A program made the position numbers and the translations under genes. The notes below the pieces were generated by a model. That model ran no database searches. It was not told the DNA's origin and worked only from the letters and a program-made list of their open reading frames with translations. From Neorhodopirellula lusitana (GTDB lineage Bacteria > Planctomycetota > Planctomycetia > Pirellulales > Pirellulaceae), in NCBI RefSeq assembly GCF_900182915.1, contig NZ_FXUG01000016.1:1-64000 (forward strand): 64,000 nucleotides of DNA, in the 5' to 3' direction. Shown here in pieces: positions 26,528-34,897 of this stretch; positions within the stretch are counted from its first letter, which is position 1; every line of letters starts with the position of its first letter.

Positions 26528-27802
26528 CTATTCGGCGTGGTTTTTTAAGTGGCTGAGGACCTCGTTTGGGTCTTTGAACTCGTACACCACTTGGTCGCCG
26601 TCGCGAACCTGTCGGATGCCTTCCAATACAATTCGCTCGCCTGGTTGCAGGCCTTCTCGGATGACGAAGATGTCATCCAGTTCGGTTTCCAGTTTGATCT
26701 CGCGTTGGTGGATCACGTTGTCGGCATCAACGACGAACGCATATCGCTTGTCCAGGATTTCGTAGGTGGCCCGTTGAGGGATCACAACGGCGTCCTTAAG
26801 CAGGTGATTCAGCAGGACGGTGCCGGTTTGGCCGTGACGCAGCAAACCGCGAGGGTTGGCGAAGTCAGAACGGAAGGCGATGTTGCCGGTCTCGTTGTTG
26901 AAGTCGGCTTCGATGGCGCTGATTTGGCCGGGAACAGGGAATTTTTGATGGTTGGCCAGGATTAGTTCCACGCCCAAGTCTTCGCCGCCGGTGTTTTCAT
27001 CCATGGCGGCTTTGTATTCCAAATAGCGAGCTTCGGGCACGTTGAAGTAAACCCACATGACTTCGTTGTCGGACAACGTCGTCAGGATGTCGCCCTCTTC
27101 GATCAAGCTGCCTTGCTGGTTCATTAACCGATCAACGATGCCATTGAACGGGGCTCGCACGTCGGCAAAGTCGCGTTCGGCTTTGGCCAGTTGAACCTTG
27201 GCTTCGGCTTTGGTCAGTTTGGCTTGCGCGAGAGCGACTTCCTGTTGCGAGACGATGTTTTGGTCGAACAGTTTTTTGGTGTTGTCGAACTCAATCTGTG
27301 CCAAGCTGGCTTCGGCAAGATCGGAGTTCAGTCGTGCTTGGTACAACACTGGCAGGATCTTGAACATCAGTTCGCCCTGCCGAACCGATTGTCCTTCGTT
27401 GATCGGGATCGCTTCGAGGTAGCCGCCTTCGAGTGCTCGGACTTCGATGTGACGGCGAGAGTGAATTTGGCAGACGTAGCGTTGCGTGCTGATAACGTCC
27501 TTGGCGACGGCGCTGGTGACCAGGATTTTGTGTGCGGGATGATGCTCGCCGCCGTGTCCCTCTTCATGTGCTTCGCCGTGACCATCACTCTGAGTCTCGT
27601 TTTGATTTGCACTATGTGAACTGGCGTGTTCGCTGTCGTTGTGGCCGGGCTCGGCGTGATGTTCGGAGCCGGAAGATGATGAATCGGAATGTTCGCTGGC
27701 GGTGAGTTGAGTTCCTTCGTAGAACTCTTCGATTTTGTTGCAGGCCGGCAGCACCAGGCAGGCGGCTGCGAGGGCGACGATGGGTATCTTGGTGACGTTC
27801 AT
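26528..27802 (-). CDS. RND periplasmic adaptor with His/Glu-rich N-terminal segment
   Basis: This 424-residue membrane-fusion protein has a lipobox-like start (VALAAACLVLPACN). After it, residues ~30-92 are strikingly rich in His, Glu, Asp and Ser (EHSDSSSSGSEHHAEPGHND, then GHGEAHEEGHGGEHHPAH). The core is a standard adaptor: biotinyl-lipoyl segment (ALEGGYLEAIPINEGQSVRQ), alpha-hairpin (LAEASLAQIEFDNTKKLFDQ), a second lipoyl half (DVRAPFNGIVDRLMNQQGS) and beta-barrel. It links permease and outer-membrane channel. The His-rich segment resembles metal-binding tails in zinc or copper proteins and is unusual in a drug-type pump. It is the first gene of the operon. Confidence 0.93.
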   Translation of the reverse strand: MNVTKIPIVALAAACLVLPACNKIEEFYEGTQLTASEHSDSSSSGSEHHAEPGHNDSEHASSHSANQNETQSDGHGEAHEEGHGGEHHPAHKILVTSAVAKDVISTQRYVCQIHSRRHIEVRALEGGYLEAIPINEGQSVRQGELMFKILPVLYQARLNSDLAEASLAQIEFDNTKKLFDQNIVSQQEVALAQAKLTKAEAKVQLAKAERDFADVRAPFNGIVDRLMNQQGSLIEEGDILTTLSDNEVMWVYFNVPEARYLEYKAAMDENTGGEDLGVELILANHQKFPVPGQISAIEADFNNETGNIAFRSDFANPRGLLRHGQTGTVLLNHLLKDAVVIPQRATYEILDKRYAFVVDADNVIHQREIKLETELDDIFVIREGLQPGERIVLEGIRQVRDGDQVVYEFKDPNEVLSHLKNHAE

Positions 27803-28512
27803 GATTCGTACTTGGTGGAGGTGATTCAGGTTTTGCGAGTCACTTGTGGAAGTAGTGGGTGCGGGAGATGGCCCGCCTTCAAGGCGTCCGCTCGGTTCCT
27901 GGACCGAGGATGGGACTGGATCGGTGAGTCTTTCGGAAAGTTGGAATTTGGTTGCCTGGTCCGATACGGTATCGGTTCAAAAGGACGTGGCGATGTCTGC
28001 ATTCCTTTGCGGAGAGCCTGCAAATGCTTGCACACCCGATTTGCGTTTTGAGGTTCCTGGCAGCTGTCGACCGATTCGTGTTGGCTCGAAAAGCACTGGG
28101 AAAACCGGTGCTTTGGTGGTTCGGGGCAACACGTCGTCGTGCAACGGCCGTGAATTCAAAACACGCCGGACCCGCATTTCGCAAACACCGCGCCAAAGCG
28201 TCGTTCAGGCACCGGGCCAAGTGGGACGAGGCAGGTGTAGCGTCCGCCCGACGGATGGCCGAATGTGGGTGTTGGCTGCCCTCGATCGGTAGCGAATGGC
28301 GGCCGCGGGGGCGTATTGTCGAAGCTGCCGATTTCCAAAAACTTTTTTGGGGGTGACCGGCGGATTGGCCGGCGGAAGGCAACTCACCCAGTAGCACCTT
28401 CTTGTGGCCCCGCTCGTCGATCGTGTACTTCGAGCGTTCGGGCCACCCTGCTGGCCTCGGCACACTCGGTGTGTGCGATCGTTTGCGTCCTATTCTTCGA
28501 GAGATTTCTTTC
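27803..28512. other. Long divergent intergenic region
   Basis: These 710 bases separate the RND operon (minus) from the CotH operon (plus). Open frames exist but none looks like a protein. Palindromic spots include ccaaaaacttttttggggg near 28336. No promoter was assigned. Confidence 0.4.
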
Positions 28513-30720
28513 ATGTTGGTCCGTTCAATATTGTCTGTCGCGTTGCTTGGCTGGGTGGCCATTCTTTCGGAACCTGCGTTCGCTCAGCCGCCGGGGATGG
28601 GTGGCGAAGATCGTGAATTGCTGGAACAGTTCGACGTCGATGGCAGCGGCTGGCTGAACCTGGACGAACGGCGAGAAGCTCGAGCTTTCATCAAGGAAAA
28701 CCCCGCTCAGCAACGTGGTCCTGGCGGGCCAGGTGGCGGTCCAGGTGGCGGGCCTGGTGGGCGTGGGCCGGGCGGCTTCGGCGGTCCTGAAGGTCGGGGT
28801 GGGACGGGCCAATTTGGCGGACCGGAACAGTTTGGCGGGCCGGGCCAGTTCGGTGGACCGGGCGAATTCGACGGTCCCGAAGGCCGTGGTAGTCGCGGAG
28901 GCGGCGGGGAATTCGGTCGGGGGCGTGACGAGCGTGGCTCAGGTGAACGAGGCCCAGAAGGGCGTAATTCGGAAAACCGCGGACCTGAAGATCGTGGCCG
29001 CGGCGGTCGCGGTGGACGCGGGCCCGGAGGTGGTGGACCAGGAGGCGGCGGACCTGGAGGCGGTGGACCAGGAGGCGGCGGGAATCGACCCGCAGCAACG
29101 ACTGGTGTCACGATTGAAAAGTCGTCTGTCACGCCGCTGGAGAACGACCTCTACGACACCAGCGTTTTGCGAACGATCTTCATTGATTTCGAAGAGTCTG
29201 ACTGGGAATCCGTGTTGGAAGACTTCCATGGCACCGACGTGGATGTCGAGGCAACGTTGACCGTCGACGGGAAAACTTATCCTGGGTGTGGCCTTCACTT
29301 CCGCGGAATGTCGTCCTACGGAATGGTGCCCGCTGGCTACAAACGATCATTGAACGTTTCGATGGATATGGTCGATGACGATCAACGTCTGCTCGGTTAC
29401 AAGACGTTGAACCTACTTAACGGGAGCAGCGATTCGTCGATGATGAGCTCGGTGCTGTATTCTCACATTGCTCGCGAATACGTCGCGGCACCGAAGGCAA
29501 ACTTTGTTCGTGTGGTGATCAACGGTGAATATTGGGGTGTGTACTCGAACGTGCAGCAGTTCAATAAGGATTTCTTGGCCGAGAACTTCGGAAGTAGGAA
29601 GGGTGCTCGTTGGAAGGTCAGCGGTTCACCTCGCGGTGGCGGCGGACTGGATTATCGCGGCGAAGATCCGGCGAACTATCAAGATCCTTACGAACAAAAA
29701 TCTGGCGGCAAAAAATCACTGGCTAAGCTGATCGAGCTGTGCCGCGTGATCGATCAAACACCACCGGAAGAATTGCCGGCTGCGTTGGAGCCGATCTTGG
29801 ACGTGGACGGGTTGCTGTGGTTCCTGGCTTTGGATAACGGCTTGATTAACTCCGACGGCTACTGGATTCGTGCGAGTGATTACAGCATCGCGTTGACTGA
29901 CGACGACAAGTTCCACATCATCCCGCACGACATGAACGAAGCGTTTCGCGGTGCAGGCGGACGTGGCGGTCCCGGCGGTGGGCGGGGTGGCCCAGGCGGC
30001 GGTCCAGGAGGTGGAGAACGATTCGGTCGTGGTCGCGGCCAAGGGCGTGGTCCCGGTGCGGAAGGTCCAGGATTCGGCGGCCCTGGGTTTGGTGGACCAG
30101 GGTTTGGTGGACCAGGTGTTGGTGGACCAGGTGTTGGTGAGCCGGGCTTCGGTGGCCCCGGGGGACCTGAAGGTGGTCGACCCGAAGGACAACGTCCCGA
30201 GTTTGGTGGTCCCGGTGCAGATGGGCGGCCTGGTATGGACGGACCCGAAGGAATTCGAGGCGAACGTGGTCGAGGTCGAGACCAATTTGGTCCTGGACCT
30301 GGTGGGCCCGGGGGACCCGGTGGGCCTGGTGGACCTGGGTTCGGTGGACCGCAAGAGGTTGCTGGCTCGCCGCTTGAATTGGATCCGTTGGTTGGGATGG
30401 ATGCCGCCGATAAACCACTCCGCAGCAAGGTGCTGGCGGTGCCAAGGTATCGGGAACAGTACCTAAGCAACCTTCGCAAACTTGCTGAAACGTCGCTCGA
30501 TTGGAATGCGATCGGACCGTTCGTGAAGCAACAGGCTTCACTGATTGACGAGGCCGTTAAGCTGGAAACCCGAAAGCTGGGGTCGTATGAAGAGTTCGTC
30601 GCGGCTACGTCGGAAACCGTTGAACCGGAGGCCGCCGCGCCTGGTGGGCATGGTGCGATGAATATCAAACAGTTCGCGGACGGTCGACGAACCTACCTTT
30701 TGAAGGAGACATCCAAGTGA
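28513..30720 (+). CDS. Secreted CotH kinase-family protein with EF-hand and Gly/Pro-rich regions
   Basis: From the ATG at 28513 the product is 735 residues. A signal peptide (MLVRSILSVALLGWVAILSE, cleavage near AFAQ) is followed by an EF-hand loop at residues 41-52 (DVDGSGWLNLDE) with all calcium ligands. A GPGG/GGPG-rich segment spans about 60-195. The CotH kinase domain (about 205-480) has GCGLHFRGMSSYG, KTLNLLNGSSDSSMM, LALDNGLINSDGYWIR and the metal-binding KFHIIPHDMNEAF. A second Gly/Pro-rich block at about 480-612 lies right after that motif, and a helical tail closes the domain. CotH proteins are secreted atypical protein kinases. It is translationally coupled to the next gene. Confidence 0.88.
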   Translation: MLVRSILSVALLGWVAILSEPAFAQPPGMGGEDRELLEQFDVDGSGWLNLDERREARAFIKENPAQQRGPGGPGGGPGGGPGGRGPGGFGGPEGRGGTGQFGGPEQFGGPGQFGGPGEFDGPEGRGSRGGGGEFGRGRDERGSGERGPEGRNSENRGPEDRGRGGRGGRGPGGGGPGGGGPGGGGPGGGGNRPAATTGVTIEKSSVTPLENDLYDTSVLRTIFIDFEESDWESVLEDFHGTDVDVEATLTVDGKTYPGCGLHFRGMSSYGMVPAGYKRSLNVSMDMVDDDQRLLGYKTLNLLNGSSDSSMMSSVLYSHIAREYVAAPKANFVRVVINGEYWGVYSNVQQFNKDFLAENFGSRKGARWKVSGSPRGGGGLDYRGEDPANYQDPYEQKSGGKKSLAKLIELCRVIDQTPPEELPAALEPILDVDGLLWFLALDNGLINSDGYWIRASDYSIALTDDDKFHIIPHDMNEAFRGAGGRGGPGGGRGGPGGGPGGGERFGRGRGQGRGPGAEGPGFGGPGFGGPGFGGPGVGGPGVGEPGFGGPGGPEGGRPEGQRPEFGGPGADGRPGMDGPEGIRGERGRGRDQFGPGPGGPGGPGGPGGPGFGGPQEVAGSPLELDPLVGMDAADKPLRSKVLAVPRYREQYLSNLRKLAETSLDWNAIGPFVKQQASLIDEAVKLETRKLGSYEEFVAATSETVEPEAAAPGGHGAMNIKQFADGRRTYLLKETSK

Positions 30721-31517
30721 GCGGTTCGTCACGAAGAACCCCACGGGTTGAAATGAAGTTCGTGCTGGATGGAGCGATCTTGGAACAGGTCCAAGATTGG
30801 GCGGTCGATCACTTAGGGATCGACAAGAGTTGCGAGTCGGATAACCGACGTAGCATCACGGCGTTGTACCTTGATACGGCTAAGCTCGACTTGTTGCGAG
30901 GGACGGGAGAGGCTGGGAAAACGAGTCATCGGATCCGTCGTGATGGCAACGATCAGCGTTTGACGATCGAGACCAAGCGGACGAAAAAGATGGTAGTTCG
31001 TAAGAACCGATCTTCCGTGTTTGAATCGGATCTGTTGCCGCGTTTGCGGTCACAGTGTATCGGGAAAGTCGATGGCCAAGAAACGGCGGAAGCATGGTGT
31101 GGCGACTGGTTCTTGAAGCGACTGACGCAACGTCAATTGCAACCGACCGTCCAGGTCGCCTTTGAGCGGTTCACTCGTGCATCGGTGCTGAATGGCGAAA
31201 AGCTGCGACTGTCCATCGATAGCGACATGCGTGTCGGGCCGGTGGATGGCTGGAAGCTGGCCGACGGCGGGCTCGCTGATTCGGCTGGTAAGTTTGAAAC
31301 GCTGGGGGATCACTTGATCTTGAAGCTGAAGTTTCGCGATCAGATGCCTCACTTGTTCAAAGAGTTGCTGCGTGCTTTTCCGCTTCCATCGGTTCGTTTT
31401 TCCAAGTACCAAGTTGCCATGGCCGGTCGCCACCATGCTTTCGGTTGCCCGCAACCTGTGCGGGGCCTTAGCGTCACGAGTGAAACGATCCCAACGGAGT
31501 GCGTGAGTTATGCCTGA
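30717..31517 (+). CDS. VTC-domain (polyphosphate polymerase-like) protein
   Basis: The GTG start overlaps the stop of the CotH gene (GTGA) and is preceded by aaggag, so the two are translationally coupled. The 266-residue protein fits the VTC domain of the tunnel-fold phosphate-transfer family: RVEMKFVLD at the start, ITALYLDTAKLDLL, SHRIRRDGNDQRLTIETKR with the basic and acidic tunnel residues, a C-terminal HLILKLKFRDQMP, and SVRFSKYQVAM. In yeast Vtc4 this domain makes polyphosphate from ATP. Here polyphosphate or another polyanion is the inferred product or ligand. There is no membrane segment; the following gene supplies one. Confidence 0.88.
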   Translation: MSGSSRRTPRVEMKFVLDGAILEQVQDWAVDHLGIDKSCESDNRRSITALYLDTAKLDLLRGTGEAGKTSHRIRRDGNDQRLTIETKRTKKMVVRKNRSSVFESDLLPRLRSQCIGKVDGQETAEAWCGDWFLKRLTQRQLQPTVQVAFERFTRASVLNGEKLRLSIDSDMRVGPVDGWKLADGGLADSAGKFETLGDHLILKLKFRDQMPHLFKELLRAFPLPSVRFSKYQVAMAGRHHAFGCPQPVRGLSVTSETIPTECVSYA

Positions 31518-32196
31518 ATGGCTACAGGATGTTTCAACGACCCAGGTCAATCCAGAACTCTGGGTGCTGGTCACCCGATTGGTCCTGGCCTGGTTGGCGG
31601 GATGCGCGGTGGCCTGGCTTGCCCATTGCAAGAAGCCAGTCGGGACTCCAGACACGCTGACGTTGACCTTGGTGTTGATGAGCATTCTGATCGCGATGGC
31701 GACGCAGATCATCGGCGAGAACATTGCTCGTGCGTTCAGCTTGGTTGGGGCACTTTCGATTGTTCGATTTCGAACCGTTGTCCCGACAACCCAGGACGTT
31801 GCATTTGTCTTGGCGGCGGTTGTGGTTGGGATGGCGGTCGGGGCCGGTCAGTACTGGGTCGCCGTGTTCGGGATACTGGTGGTCGCACTTGCAATCCAAG
31901 TGAACCAGCCGAAATCGGATCCAACTAAATCGGTTGGTGGTAAATCGAGTTCCAGCAAAACGCGGGGATGGCGGCTGACGCTTGTTGTGGGTTTAAGTGC
32001 CATCGATGGTTGGGAAGACGAGATCGCTCGGTACGCCAGCGATTACCAATTGACATCTGCGGAAACGACTCGTCGCGGTGCGGCGATGGAATTGGTGTAC
32101 CGAATGGTTCCCAATGCCGACGCTGACGCGGTTGAACTGATCGCGGCTTTGAACGCAGTGCCAACCGTTGAGTCGGTCGCAGCGAAGCAGAACTAA
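31510..32196 (+). CDS. DUF4956 membrane protein
   Basis: This 228-residue protein overlaps the end of the VTC gene by 8 bases. It has about four membrane helices in residues 15-135, including the hallmark IGENIARAFSLVGALSIVRFRTVV loop between helices (glycine, arginine and Arg-Phe-Arg motif) and VAFVLAAVVVGMAVGAGQYW. A soluble domain of about 90 residues follows. DUF4956 genes are commonly found beside VTC and CotH genes in bacteria, but the function is not known. A membrane partner or channel for the VTC protein is inferred from the coupling. Confidence 0.9.
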   Translation: MPEWLQDVSTTQVNPELWVLVTRLVLAWLAGCAVAWLAHCKKPVGTPDTLTLTLVLMSILIAMATQIIGENIARAFSLVGALSIVRFRTVVPTTQDVAFVLAAVVVGMAVGAGQYWVAVFGILVVALAIQVNQPKSDPTKSVGGKSSSSKTRGWRLTLVVGLSAIDGWEDEIARYASDYQLTSAETTRRGAAMELVYRMVPNADADAVELIAALNAVPTVESVAAKQN

Positions 32197-32612
32197 TGCG
32201 ATCGGTAGATGGCTTTTTGTCCGCAGCAACGGACCTAGAGCATTTGGATTCTTGTCGTAGCGGAACTCGTCAGTCGTTTCGTAAGCCGATGTGGGGATCC
32301 GAAGTCTTGACGACTTCAGCTACAGCCTGCGGCATTCCCCAAAATGCCGTAATGGCTTGAACGGAATCGGCGTAAAACGCTTGAGGGTGATCATTGAGCA
32401 CGAGGGTGTTTCACTGGGTTCACTCGGTGGTTTTTGCTGGTTGCTTGTTTAAGTCTGGATGCTTGGTGATGCATTGGAATCGCGGGTGGTGGTAGGATGG
32501 ATGGGTTGGCTGTGGCCCAGGTATTGCGATTCACTTGTAACGTGGATCTTGCTTTGGCGTTTTATCCGCTGACGTAACCCCCATTCCGCTATTGCGAAAG
32601 TACATCCTTACC
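32197..32612. other. Intergenic region with gtagcggaactcg-type repeat
   Basis: About 415 bases without a gene. A repeat-like stretch at about 32252-32330 contains gtcgtagcggaactcgtcag and gaagtcttgacgacttcagc, relatives of the words at 5556 and 51600. The palindrome gaagtcttgacgacttc is a possible hairpin. No terminator for the CotH operon was identified. Confidence 0.45.
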
Positions 32613-32996
32613 ATGCTTCGTGTTGAAATCGATCGACCTAATCGTTTGGCCGTTTTGACTCCCGAGGGGCCACTTCAGGAGAGTGATTTTGTTGCCGCGG
32701 CGGCTCAGATCGATCCAGTGATTGCAGAGTCCGGCAAGCTGAATGGTTTGATCATTCACGCCTTGAACTTCCCGGGCTGGGACTCCTTTGGCGCGATGGT
32801 CAATCACCTGTGCTTCGTCAAAGACCATCACCAGCAAGTCAAACGAATCGCGTTGGTGACCGATTCGAAGTTGGCTGACTTCGCCGAGACGGTCGCGAGT
32901 CACTTTGTAGCCGCTCAGATTCGGAACTTTGACTATGCCGCATTCGACGATGCGAAGCGATGGATTATCGCGGGCAGTGACGCAGAGGCGTCTTAA
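32613..32996 (+). CDS. SpoIIAA-like (STAS/SEC14-type) small protein
   Basis: From the ATG at 32613 the product is 127 residues; an ATG seven codons upstream may be the start. The pattern VEIDRPNRLAVLTPEGPL, then GLIIHALNFPGWDSFGAMVN, VKRIALVTDSKLADF and FDDAKRWIIAGS fits the SpoIIAA-like family (PF11964), which shares the STAS fold but has no conserved phosphorylatable serine in the usual place. Members are often found alone; they may bind lipids or proteins. The function here is unknown. It is single and not linked to the LOV-PP2C gene. Confidence 0.8.
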   Translation: MLRVEIDRPNRLAVLTPEGPLQESDFVAAAAQIDPVIAESGKLNGLIIHALNFPGWDSFGAMVNHLCFVKDHHQQVKRIALVTDSKLADFAETVASHFVAAQIRNFDYAAFDDAKRWIIAGSDAEAS

Positions 32997-33185
32997 GAGA
33001 ATCGGCTCGACGCTGTGAGTCCAGCATGCTGCATATAACAGCGTGTGGACTCCGCGGAGCAGTCTCAATCTCCAGCGGGTGCGTGACCCGTTGGAGTCGA
33101 GACTCAATCAGGCAGGCTGCCCTTCCTTGAAGGAAAGTGACTGCCCTCAATCTTTGCAGACGACGAGGGTGTCGTCCGTGATTGA

Positions 33186-33539
33186 TCAAACGCGGCGACG
33201 TTCTTTCAGACGAACTGCCTTACCGATACGATCGCGAAGGAAGTACAGCTTGGCACGGCGTGTGACGCCACTTCGCTTGACTTCGATCTTGTCGACACGT
33301 GGGCTGTGGACAGGGAACTTACGCTCCACGCCTTCACCGCCAACGATTCGGCGAACGGTGAACATTTCACGCGAGCCACGGCCACTGCGAGCGATCACAA
33401 CGCCGCTGAAGACTTGGATACGTTCTTTGGCACCTTCGAGAATCTTGGTGTGCACGTCGACCGTGTCACCGATTTCGAACTTCGGAGTTTCTTCTTTCAA
33501 GTTGGCCTTATCGACCAAATCCATGAGGGCGTTATTCAT
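33186..33539 (-). CDS. rplS: 50S ribosomal protein L19
   Basis: The 117-residue product has the L19 pattern: FEIGDTVDVHTKILEG, RIQVFSGVVIARSGRG, FTVRRIVGGEGVERKFPVHS and RSGVTRRAKLYFLRDR. The length is standard. It is the last gene of the ffh-rpsP-trmD-rplS cluster, 34 bases after trmD. L19 sits at the 30S-50S interface. It is essential in most bacteria. Confidence 0.97.
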   Translation of the reverse strand: MNNALMDLVDKANLKEETPKFEIGDTVDVHTKILEGAKERIQVFSGVVIARSGRGSREMFTVRRIVGGEGVERKFPVHSPRVDKIEVKRSGVTRRAKLYFLRDRIGKAVRLKERRRV

Positions 33540-33573
33540 GACGATCTCTTATTTGTTAAATGTTAGGTTGTTT

Positions 33574-34266
33574 TCAGTTCTCGTCGAGCAAATCGCTGCG
33601 ACGATCTTGAGTGCGAATTTGTGTTTGCTCGGCACGCCACGCTGCGATTGCGGCGTGGTCACCACTAAGCAAAACATCGGGAACGGTGTGTCCCTCAAAT
33701 TCTCTCGGTCGTGTGTACTGCGGGAATTCCAACAACCGGTTTCCCCGGCTGAACGAATCATCCCGACTGCTATTCTCGTCACCAAGGACACCGGGCAACA
33801 AACGCACCACGGCATCAATGATTGTCATCGCGGCCACTTCGCCTCCGTTGAGGACATAGTCACCGACACTAATTTCTTCTGGTTCCAAGATGTCTTGGAC
33901 CCGTTGGTCGAAACCTTCGTAACGACCGCAAAGCAGTAATATTCGTTCCGAGGTTGCGAGGTCTTCAGCGACTCGCTGGTCGAAACGTTTGCCTTGCGGC
34001 GTCAGTAAAATCTTTCGAGCCGGAGTTTCTCCGGTCGCGTCAACATCTCGAACGCACGTTACCGTGGGTTCAACTTGAATCAGCATTCCCGGTCCGCCGC
34101 CAAAAGGTTTGTCATCCACTTTGTGATGAGGCACCTGTTCGGCCCAATCCCGAAGGTCGTGTCGTTGGATATCGACCAGCCCACGGACAATCGCTTTGTG
34201 CAGCAAGCTTTGGGTTAAGTAACCGTCAAAAATTGCTGGGAACAGCGTAACAACGTCGAATCTCAC
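33574..34266 (-). CDS. trmD: tRNA (guanine-37 N1)-methyltransferase
   Basis: The 230-residue protein has the knotted SPOUT fold motifs of TrmD: MRFDVVTLFPAIFDGYL, DDKPFGGGPGML, the AdoMet-binding LLCGRYEGFDQRV and SVGDYVLNGGEVAAMTIIDA. The enzyme methylates G37 of tRNAs reading CNN codons and prevents frameshifting. Its ATG overlaps the rpsP stop by 4 bases, so the two are translationally coupled. The rimM gene that commonly precedes trmD is absent here. Confidence 0.97.
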   Translation of the reverse strand: MRFDVVTLFPAIFDGYLTQSLLHKAIVRGLVDIQRHDLRDWAEQVPHHKVDDKPFGGGPGMLIQVEPTVTCVRDVDATGETPARKILLTPQGKRFDQRVAEDLATSERILLLCGRYEGFDQRVQDILEPEEISVGDYVLNGGEVAAMTIIDAVVRLLPGVLGDENSSRDDSFSRGNRLLEFPQYTRPREFEGHTVPDVLLSGDHAAIAAWRAEQTQIRTQDRRSDLLDEN

Positions 34267-34706
34267 TCGGTCGCGGCTTCCTCAGAGGCACCTTCGGCAG
34301 GAGCGGCAGCTTCTTCGGCTGGTGCTTCTTCAGCAGGGGCCGCTTCGGCGACAGGTTCTGGAGCTTGTGGTTTCGGAGCCGGTGCGGCAGGTGCTGGGGT
34401 GTAGTCTTTGCGTTTGCCAAGACGATCCAGAGCAGCCTTTTGGGCGTCCAGGTGAGTGCCTTCTTCGCCGTACTTTTTGATCAGGACAGCACACTTTTCG
34501 GTTGGTTGAGCGCCAACGCCAACCCAGTAAGCGATACGATCGCCCTTGAGGATTGCCCGTGCATCGGTTTCTGGGCACATCGGGTCGTAGTAACCGAGTT
34601 CTTCGATCACACGTCCATCACGCGGCTTGCGCTGATCCATTGCACAAACGCGGAAGAAAGGACGGTGCGTACGTCCCATTTTTTTCATTCGAATTCTAAC
34701 TGCCAC
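34263..34706 (-). CDS. rpsP: 30S ribosomal protein S16 with Ala/Glu/Pro-rich tail
   Basis: Residues 1-90 are typical S16: MAVRIRMKKMGRTHRPFF, then DGRVIEELGYYDPM, and the RIAYWVGVGAQPTEKCAVL end. The protein is 147 residues, about 55 longer than E. coli S16 (82). The extra part is a flexible Ala/Glu/Pro stretch (APAAPAPKPQAPEPVAEAAP and beyond). Such tails occur in planctomycete ribosomal proteins. The tail's role is unknown. Confidence 0.96.
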   Translation of the reverse strand: MAVRIRMKKMGRTHRPFFRVCAMDQRKPRDGRVIEELGYYDPMCPETDARAILKGDRIAYWVGVGAQPTEKCAVLIKKYGEEGTHLDAQKAALDRLGKRKDYTPAPAAPAPKPQAPEPVAEAAPAEEAPAEEAAAPAEGASEEAATE

Positions 34707-34897
34707 TACGGGTCTCCAAGGGTTCTAAAAAGTATCGAAACTGTGGTATCCAATCGCGGGCAATTCGTTGGAGTTCAGGCTTTCGCCTGTTCTTCAGCGG
34801 GATCCAGCCGAAAGGCTGGGATCCAACACCAACACCCCTGAGGATTCAGCCGAAAGGCTGGACTCCAACGGGAAGGAGTGTTTGACCGCGACGGTCT
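34707..34897. repeat. Palindromic repeats caggctttcgcctg / cagccgaaaggctgg
   Basis: Between rpsP and ffh, gttggagttcaggctttcgc (from 34767) is followed by gatccagccgaaaggctggg (about 34801-34820) and cagccgaaaggctggactcc (from about 34849). The first is a near complement of the last, so the region can fold as one long hairpin or as separate small ones. It interrupts a conserved operon and may be an element inserted into it. Confidence 0.7.

Noticed and set aside
27879-28562. A 227-residue minus-strand open frame between the RND and CotH operons
   Set aside because: It is Arg/Ser/Pro-rich, has no recognisable motif, overlaps the start of the CotH gene and reads through the promoter region.
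29880-30668. Long Pro-rich frames antisense to the Gly-rich part of the CotH gene
   Set aside because: They are the complement of GGN repeats, which give PPG repeats. The sense frame has an EF-hand and CotH motifs.
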